Part shown: positions 57,648-64,000 of the stretch, one piece after another | How the letters are laid out: the number at the start of each line of letters is the position of its first letter | Position numbering within the stretch: position 1 is the stretch's first letter | NCBI GenBank assembly: GCA_963995505.1 | Contig: OZ023187.1 | Location: forward strand, 2,921,501-2,985,500 | Reading direction: 5' to 3' | Origin: Hypericum androsaemum | Lineage: Eukaryota; Streptophyta; Magnoliopsida; Malpighiales; Hypericaceae | Length of the DNA: 64,000 nucleotides | Notes under the pieces: model-generated | Told to the model about the DNA's origin: nothing | Databases searched by the model: none | What the model saw: only the letters and a program-made list of their open reading frames with translations | Program-made: the position numbers and the translations under genes

Positions 57648-59074
57648 CCTTTCAAAACCCTAAATTAAAAATTGAACCTTTCAGGTTCTTCTCTTGTTGC
57701 TTTTGGTCGGGAAAGAATCCAAAGTGAGAGAGAGGTGAAGAGGGTTTTAGTTTACTGTGCGTGTTTCTGTTTGGTGTGTGTGTATTTTAAAAGTGGGCCG
57801 GTTAGGGCTATGTCTTTTGGGCTTATTGAAGTAGGCTGGGCTGGGTTAGCGTTCATGGGCCCTGTCTAATGCCGGCAGAAATACAACTATTAGAACGAGT
57901 TGATCTCGTTTACATTATTATTTCGTCGTGGATATTTGGCCGCATCCCTTTTCACCCTTCTTTTTGGTATCGCCTAAAAAGTTATTTTCGATCTATTTAC
58001 ACCCTCTATTACAAGTAATTTAAATATGCGCTATTTTTAAAACTTGAGATTGAAGCTATAGCATAGCGAATCAAACTTTACCGATGGAAAATTTTGATGT
58101 TGGAAGGATTAAAAAAAACGTTATCTAGTTTCTAGTTTTTTTCGCAAGGTCACATCCAAGCATCTATCACGTTATATTTTAACGTACGTTTGCAAGGTCT
58201 TCGACAATAATTGACATTAAATTTAATTATTGTCACTAAAATACAACATTTTTTTAATACGTAGAATACAACATTATATATTAGACAATTATAAAAAAAT
58301 TCAGAATCTCGCACGTATAAGTCATTATTTCCTCCATACATTATACTTTACCAAATAGAATACCAACAAGAACTTGAATTAATTAGTGAAAATTCTCTAA
58401 CTTAGTAATATGTCATCAATTCAGAAAGCGCGGTTGTTTTAAAATTCCAAACAATTTTTTAGTTGCATTTGTGGGTTTATCTGAATTAAAATTGTCGATA
58501 TAGTAACATCCATTTTTTTTAAAAAGGTGCAAGTATAGAACTGTACGCTAGAGGAAGTCAAAGCGTATGGAATTCGATAATTAGATTCTTGAAAATTATT
58601 TAATTTGGATAAAGAATTTGGCATGCGGCTTCAATTTGTAAGAATAAATTATACACTAATGTAATATGAAAATGCTATTTCGATCTATAAATTTTTAATT
58701 ATAAAAAAATTCGAAAATTGAAGCACGTATTTTTTTTTTTGCAATATATGTAATCAATACCATATACAATCACGTATTGGCCACACCGAAACATGCACAA
58801 TATAAGGAAACCCTAATATTTAATTAAGATCTCCATAGTACAGATACAATTTGGACATAGAACCAGCCAAAGGGACAAACAGCAAATAGAAAATCCCACA
58901 AAGGGATTTTTATATGCAAAAGTCCAATGGCTTGCTTTATTCAAATTACAAAGGACACGTACATAATAATTGTCACATTTTTGGGTTTCCCATATTACCC
59001 CTCTAAAAGATTATTATATGATATAAATTATGCTCTGGCTGGATAATTATGGGTGACCCTTTTGTGACTTTGTC

Positions 59075-59757
59075 TCATTTGTTGCATGAGCAGCCATTGC
59101 AGGTGCAGTTTGAGCCGCACTTGCAGTCGTTCTCCGAGGCGAAGCTCATCTCGGACCTCTCATAGAACCTGCAATATTATTTAAATGAAAATTAATTTTA
59201 ATATTTTATTGTCATATATTAATCATGCCAGAAAATCGTTGTACAAAGATAATTTAGTTATTAGCACGATTTGTACACAATTGGATAGACATCGTCGTAA
59301 TCTAAATGACTACTAAATGACTATATCAGAGTATGCTTAACTTTGCTTGTATACAACTTCCAAAATGATGACCTAACCATGATTAATTTCAATATAATCT
59401 GATTTTTTACTTGCTAATAAAAAGTTATGGTCTGTTTCATCTGGATCACTAACATGTCCTCGTAATTAGGAATTATGCCAACTTTTTGTTGGTGTAAAAT
59501 GAAAGTCAAATCTCTTTCTGAATGCTTTTTGAGCGTTGACTTTTTGGAGAAGTTTATCTGTAAACATATGACCTTCTTTCTATGGTAGATAACTATTATT
59601 TTATTGTATAAATAATGATCTGAAGTTTTAGATTCTGATGACTAATATATATATAAGTGTGTGTGTATATGTGGTAGCTTCTTCTCGCCGGCGACTAGGA
59701 GACTTACATCTTGTTAACCGGAGCAACGCCGGCGATGGTCGTCGACTCCGATGAGAA
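59075..59757 (-). pseudogene. Truncated metallothionein (part of exon 2 and exon 3), unit 5
   Basis: Exon 3 at 59075-59168; exon 2 cut at the ATGAGAA junction 59751-59757. Confidence 0.87.
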
Positions 59758-62700
59758 TTTAATTCTCTTATTAGCTGGACCAAAATGACGATGACTGGTT
59801 TATGCAGAAAAAAGTATCAGTTCCATTTTGTGGTGGGCCTTGAATGCCTTGCGTCCCCTGTTGGTGGAGTTCTGCTTTTTGCTGTTGAAATTATTCACCT
59901 CAATCGTCCACGTCTCTTCTTTCCCTTTATGCTTTCTCATAAAAGGCTCGCTTTGTTTTTCCCTTCTCATCAAGAGGACGCATGCCTGCTTGGTATTTAC
60001 AAACCAATCAATATAGAAAGGTCAAATTGGGACGTTTGAATTTACGTCGAACAAATATTTAACATGGATATTTTCTTAATTGTTCGAACTCGATATATTT
60101 TTGCTACTCCTTTGTCATTTGATCTTGTTGGTAGTAACTTTCGGAACATTACGATAGTATGTTTATGGAAAATATTAACATAATTAGTAATGAAACCCAC
60201 TACCTGAGATCTTTTGAATGTCTGGATCCAGTAGCATGTTTCGACCTGTATCGATCGTGGAGAACTACGGTGATAAACTGGGTAGGGCCGCAACCACACA
60301 TCACGAAAAGCACTGTACCTTTCTACCATGGTTGGGCCCTTCAGAAGAGAGGAAACACGACATAAGATGAATATCTTATCAGCTTCACATAATTTCAATG
60401 ACAAGAATAACGAACTGGCCCTGTTTTTTCGGTCGTTACTAACTAGTTACCGGACACCTATGGGTCGATTAATTCAGTTCGAGCCAGGTGGAAGAAACAA
60501 GCCTTGTTTGCACTTAATTGGGTTACTAACATTGATTCAATACTTTTTTTTTGCGAACACCAACTCGGTTGGCTTGCAAAGTCTCTATTGATGTTAGAAA
60601 ATGGTTGACTTGCTGCAGAATGGACCACCGAACAACAGCAAAAGCAAAATAGCCTATCATATCAAAGCAAACAATGTGGATCTTAGTCCATGTGCAAACA
60701 GAAAGAAACAAATTTTCAAAAGAAATGAGAAAATGACAGGAGTGAAATTTTGCTGAAAACTAGAAGATAAACCTGACCTCTTTGATGGGTATTTCCCAAG
60801 GTCCAATGTCGCATGGTATGACCAGGACGAACTGCGGGATTTCTTCCTTGTCCCTGCAGATCAAGCTGAATACCGCAGCCACGGTTCAAGTCCGACGCGC
60901 CTCTTTACTAGAAGGACACAAAAGTTAAGCACGATTTCATGAGAAATTAAAACGGATATAAAACGTCAAATGTACGGTGTCGAGAAAGTAAGTCGCCAAA
61001 GATTCCCGAAAGTTGCATGGAAGGTAACTGCTAATCAGCTAGAGTCTGTACCGAAGACAGTAATGTGAAAGAAGTTCAAAACGTTCACTAATTTTAAGTG
61101 TAATCCAGAGAACCCGAAAAACGGAACCTTGAATTACCGGCAGTATATATGATATGCTGTAGTATTCTGAAAAGAGTACAAAGAACTAATTATGCACTAG
61201 ACGAATGCAACACTGCGATGATGCTGCAGCGAAGAAGCTCTACCAAATGGTAAAACGGAAGAAATCTATGATGAGCAATCAATTTCATCTAAATTGAGAG
61301 ACTCCGATCCTCCACCGTCGACAAGCATCCTAAGACCAGCTTTCAACTCTGGTACCCCTTCTTCCAGAACCGCGCACACTGGATAAATGGGAACACCTTG
61401 TACCCTTCCTCTCAATTCATCACACGCATCTTCAGCCCCGGCCTCATCAATTTTATTAGCAACGATTAAGGAAGGCCGGTCAGAGAGACCTTGTTGATGG
61501 TGCTCCAGCTCCAAGACAAGATCTTTTAGCTGCACCCATGGTGGTAGTCCTTTCTTACCATCCAATGCAGCCGCTAGGTCCAGCACATAAGCTAAAACCT
61601 TTGTACGTTCTATGTGCCGGAGAAAAGCATGTCCAAGTCCACGAGCTTCATGAGCTCCTTTTATGAGTCCAGGAATGTCAGCCACGGTAATGGAGAAGTC
61701 ACTAAAGCTTAATTTCCCTAAATTTGGTCTTAAAGTTGTGAAGGCGTAGTGGCCTACTCTTGGCTTAGCCCTAGAAAGAGCTCCTAATAGAGTGCTTTTA
61801 CCAGCATTCGGCATGCCAACGAGACCCACATCAGCGATGCTCTTCAGTTCCAAAATCAAAACAGCTTCGAAACCAGGTGTACCAGCAGTATGAGGAGATT
61901 GATTCCCACTCTCTGTTTCGGCATACGAAGCACTTTCACTATTGAGCCCTGACTTGTTAAGCTTAGCCTTCTTTGAGACATTTGAAGAATGGACATTGCC
62001 CAAACCACCATCTCCTCCCAGAGCAATAATAATTTGCTGACCAGGTTCGGTCAATTCTGCGACATTGTAATATACACGTTCCTCACCTTGCAACTCTGGT
62101 TGAGTTGTGCCAGTGCTTGCCGATTTCTCCCCTGATATTTCGTTATCAGCAGACGAGTTAACAGAACATTGTGAAAAGAAAGCTCCTTCTACTTTATTTA
62201 GGGCCTCAGGGACGGACTCCAGATTAGGTTTTGCATGCTCAGCGTCAAGAGAGCCTGGAAGGTCCCAAGGGTCCAAATCTTCCCTGGAACATTTCACAAC
62301 TTTGGAAGGAAGTTCCCCCTTCAAGAGATGAATCACAGTGCCAACAGGTACTCGGACAACCTACAAGCAAGAAACTTCCAATGAAATTTGAAAGAGCGAA
62401 ATCATGCCACCTTCATGGTAACAGAATAGGTAAAACTAACTACCTTGTCTTCTCCTCGAGTTCCTATCATATTTTTTGAGGCTCCGTGATCCCCTTTTGA
62501 TGCATTCTGTTAAACCATAATCAGGATTCAGTCCTTATAGTGCCTGTCACCAAGCTATCTATTCGGAAAAAAAGTAATAACGAAACCAGCCTACAAAAAC
62601 AACTGCTTCTGTAGACTGTAGGTAAGAAATTGGGAGCTACGACACGAGAACAGGTACTCATCTAAAGTTTGTTAAAGAGAGGCAAGAAAGGAAGTACAAC

Positions 62701-64000
62701 ATACAACATGATGATGCAAACTGCTGAAATCCCAAACAGCAGATGAGCATTCAAGTATAACATCACCGCCTCTTCCTCCATTTCCACCTACGTTTCCGAG
62801 TTTTCACGAATGAGAAGAGCAGACACATTAAGAAATTTCTAGAAAACCTATCTGTCATATAAGCAAAAATCCCGAATGATATCAAACAGTAGATGACCGA
62901 AGAAACCCTGAAAGACAACTTCAACCTATCATATCCCTTGCTAGATTTTATTCATGTCAAGAAATTTACCATCCGGTCTACCATGTCGATCACGTCGGCT
63001 GCGACGAACACTAAAGCAACCAGTTCCCCCATCACCTCCTTTTGCATACAGCTTAATCCTGTCTCTCATTCTAGTTTCCTGTGAAGAGGACCACAAAAAA
63101 ATTATCAACAGCAAGTCCAAAACTACGACAAGATAAAATCTGGGAGAAGTGTTTTAACACCTGCAAAGGCGCTGCCTTTTGTTTCACTTGAACACCGTCC
63201 GAATAACAGAACAAAGACGTCAAACCCCATGGACATTTCGAGGACTTCCTCAAAGCTTCTTCCAAGTAGCAAACCGATTTCGCACTACTGCGCATCCACA
63301 TGTCTCCCCCCTTTCTCTATCACCTTATGCTACCAACATTAACCTACAAAACAAACAAAAGGAACACATGCTTAACGTTCGAAAACGTGTTTCATCTTCT
63401 CAATTGGAGTGCCAATGAGGCCCAATATCGAGAGGTTCCCGGTTCGACTGCTGAGTGATTAATACCAAACTGGCCTAACTGGGTTCCAAAAGTTACACAT
63501 CATTATAGAACCAAGTCCTCAAAAACAAAAACACATACTGACATATAATTAATTCAGGTAAACATACACAAGCTTCAACGAAGAGGCAGACAAGGAAAAG
63601 TGTTTAAAGAGGGGAGGCTCCTACTACGAAAAAGAAGTGAAATTTCTGCAACTCTGTTTGAGGCAAATTGACGAACACTTGGTGAGCATATTTTCCAAAA
63701 CACACAGCAGCGAAAAAGACTCCGAGTCGCTTTGAAGGACCGGGGATTGCTTTGATCTCCTATAGAAAGCAGGGCAGGTGACCAGTCGTCCCGAGACAAG
63801 ACAAGGCAGCTGATGTTTCCAGGAATAAAAGAAGACAACTCGTCATGTATCCGTCTTCCGGTTAAGGGTAAGTTTATTTTTTTCATTAATTAATGTTTTA
63901 GGAATAATTTTTCAACTAAGATATTTTTAATAAAAATCAGGTTTATTGTCCTCGGAATGAGACTTTGTATTTCAAAGGGAAGTGTTAGTGTTCTATTCTA
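59751..64000. repeat. Array unit 6, cut by the window edge
   Basis: Starts at ATGAGAA 59751-59757 and continues past the end of the window within the OBGM upstream spacer. It has the undeleted OBGM. The total number of units is therefore at least six. Confidence 0.9.
61266..63301 (-). CDS. OBGM: OBGM full-length copy 6
   Basis: Exons 63161-63301, 62970-63078, 62705-62787, 62444-62506 and 61266-62360. Same 496-aa product as copies 3 and 5. Its 5' spacer is inside the window, but the TIM9 fragment expected upstream is beyond base 64000. Confidence 0.9.

Larger units (their letters stand above)
52796..59750. repeat. Array unit 5 (6,955 bp)
   Basis: Same length and content as unit 3. A private G at about 57505 (CCGTTAGATTCC where others have CCGTTAAATTCC) distinguishes it. 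Confidence 0.9.

Noticed and set aside
1..64000. CRISPR arrays, operons or other prokaryotic systems
   Set aside because: Introns, LTR elements and plant gene families show a plant nuclear genome. The long array has units of several kb, not short direct repeats with spacers.

Overview
The window is nuclear DNA from a flowering plant, most likely a dicot. It has intron-containing genes with GT-AG splice sites, Ty1/copia, LINE, SINE and hAT transposon remains, long AT-rich spacers, and plant protein families: an MBD5/6-type methyl-CpG-binding protein, a GH17 glucanase with a CBM43 (X8) module, a type-2-like metallothionein, TIM9, and a mitochondrial Obg GTPase. I cannot name the species.

Left part (1-12,743): a decayed minus-strand Ty1/copia element runs off the left edge (LTR 3111-3353) and carries an unrelated tandem repeat in its gag. 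Next comes a complete minus-strand MBD gene (3 exons, 180 aa), a ~200-bp tandem repeat, a possible miniature LTR element, a broken LINE, and a complete plus-strand GH17/CBM43 glucanase (3 exons, 497 aa).

Middle (12,744-20,036): a nearly complete young copia element (12749-18575, 690/700-bp LTRs, ATTAG target-site duplication) inserted 5 bp past the stop codon of a minus-strand TIM9 gene. The element has two in-frame stops and one frameshift. It lacks a normal tRNA primer-binding site; its leader instead carries a 15-nt perfect complement of its own LTR. The TIM9 copy has lost one of the four cysteines of its twin CX3C motif.

Right part (20,037-64,000): a tandem array of at least six units of about 6.4-7.0 kb. 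Each unit carries, on the minus strand, an OBGM gene, an orphan TIM9 promoter plus exon 1, and the 3' part of a metallothionein gene. Three OBGM copies (40911, 54311, 61266) are full length. The other three (23099, 29542, 47461) share a 510-bp deletion that removes the G4/G5 GTPase motifs. Only the second unit keeps the whole metallothionein (34199-35183). Unit junctions share the 7-bp microhomology ATGAGAA, which points to one founding tandem duplication followed by unequal exchange. Diagnostic variants are mosaic among units. A SINE and an internally deleted hAT element lie in the spacer beyond the intact metallothionein.

The genes do not form one pathway. The main story is structural: segmental amplification of an OBGM/TIM9/metallothionein neighbourhood, with copies decaying and being homogenised, next to a transposon-rich flank. 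All calls come from reading the sequence by eye; no database search was run.
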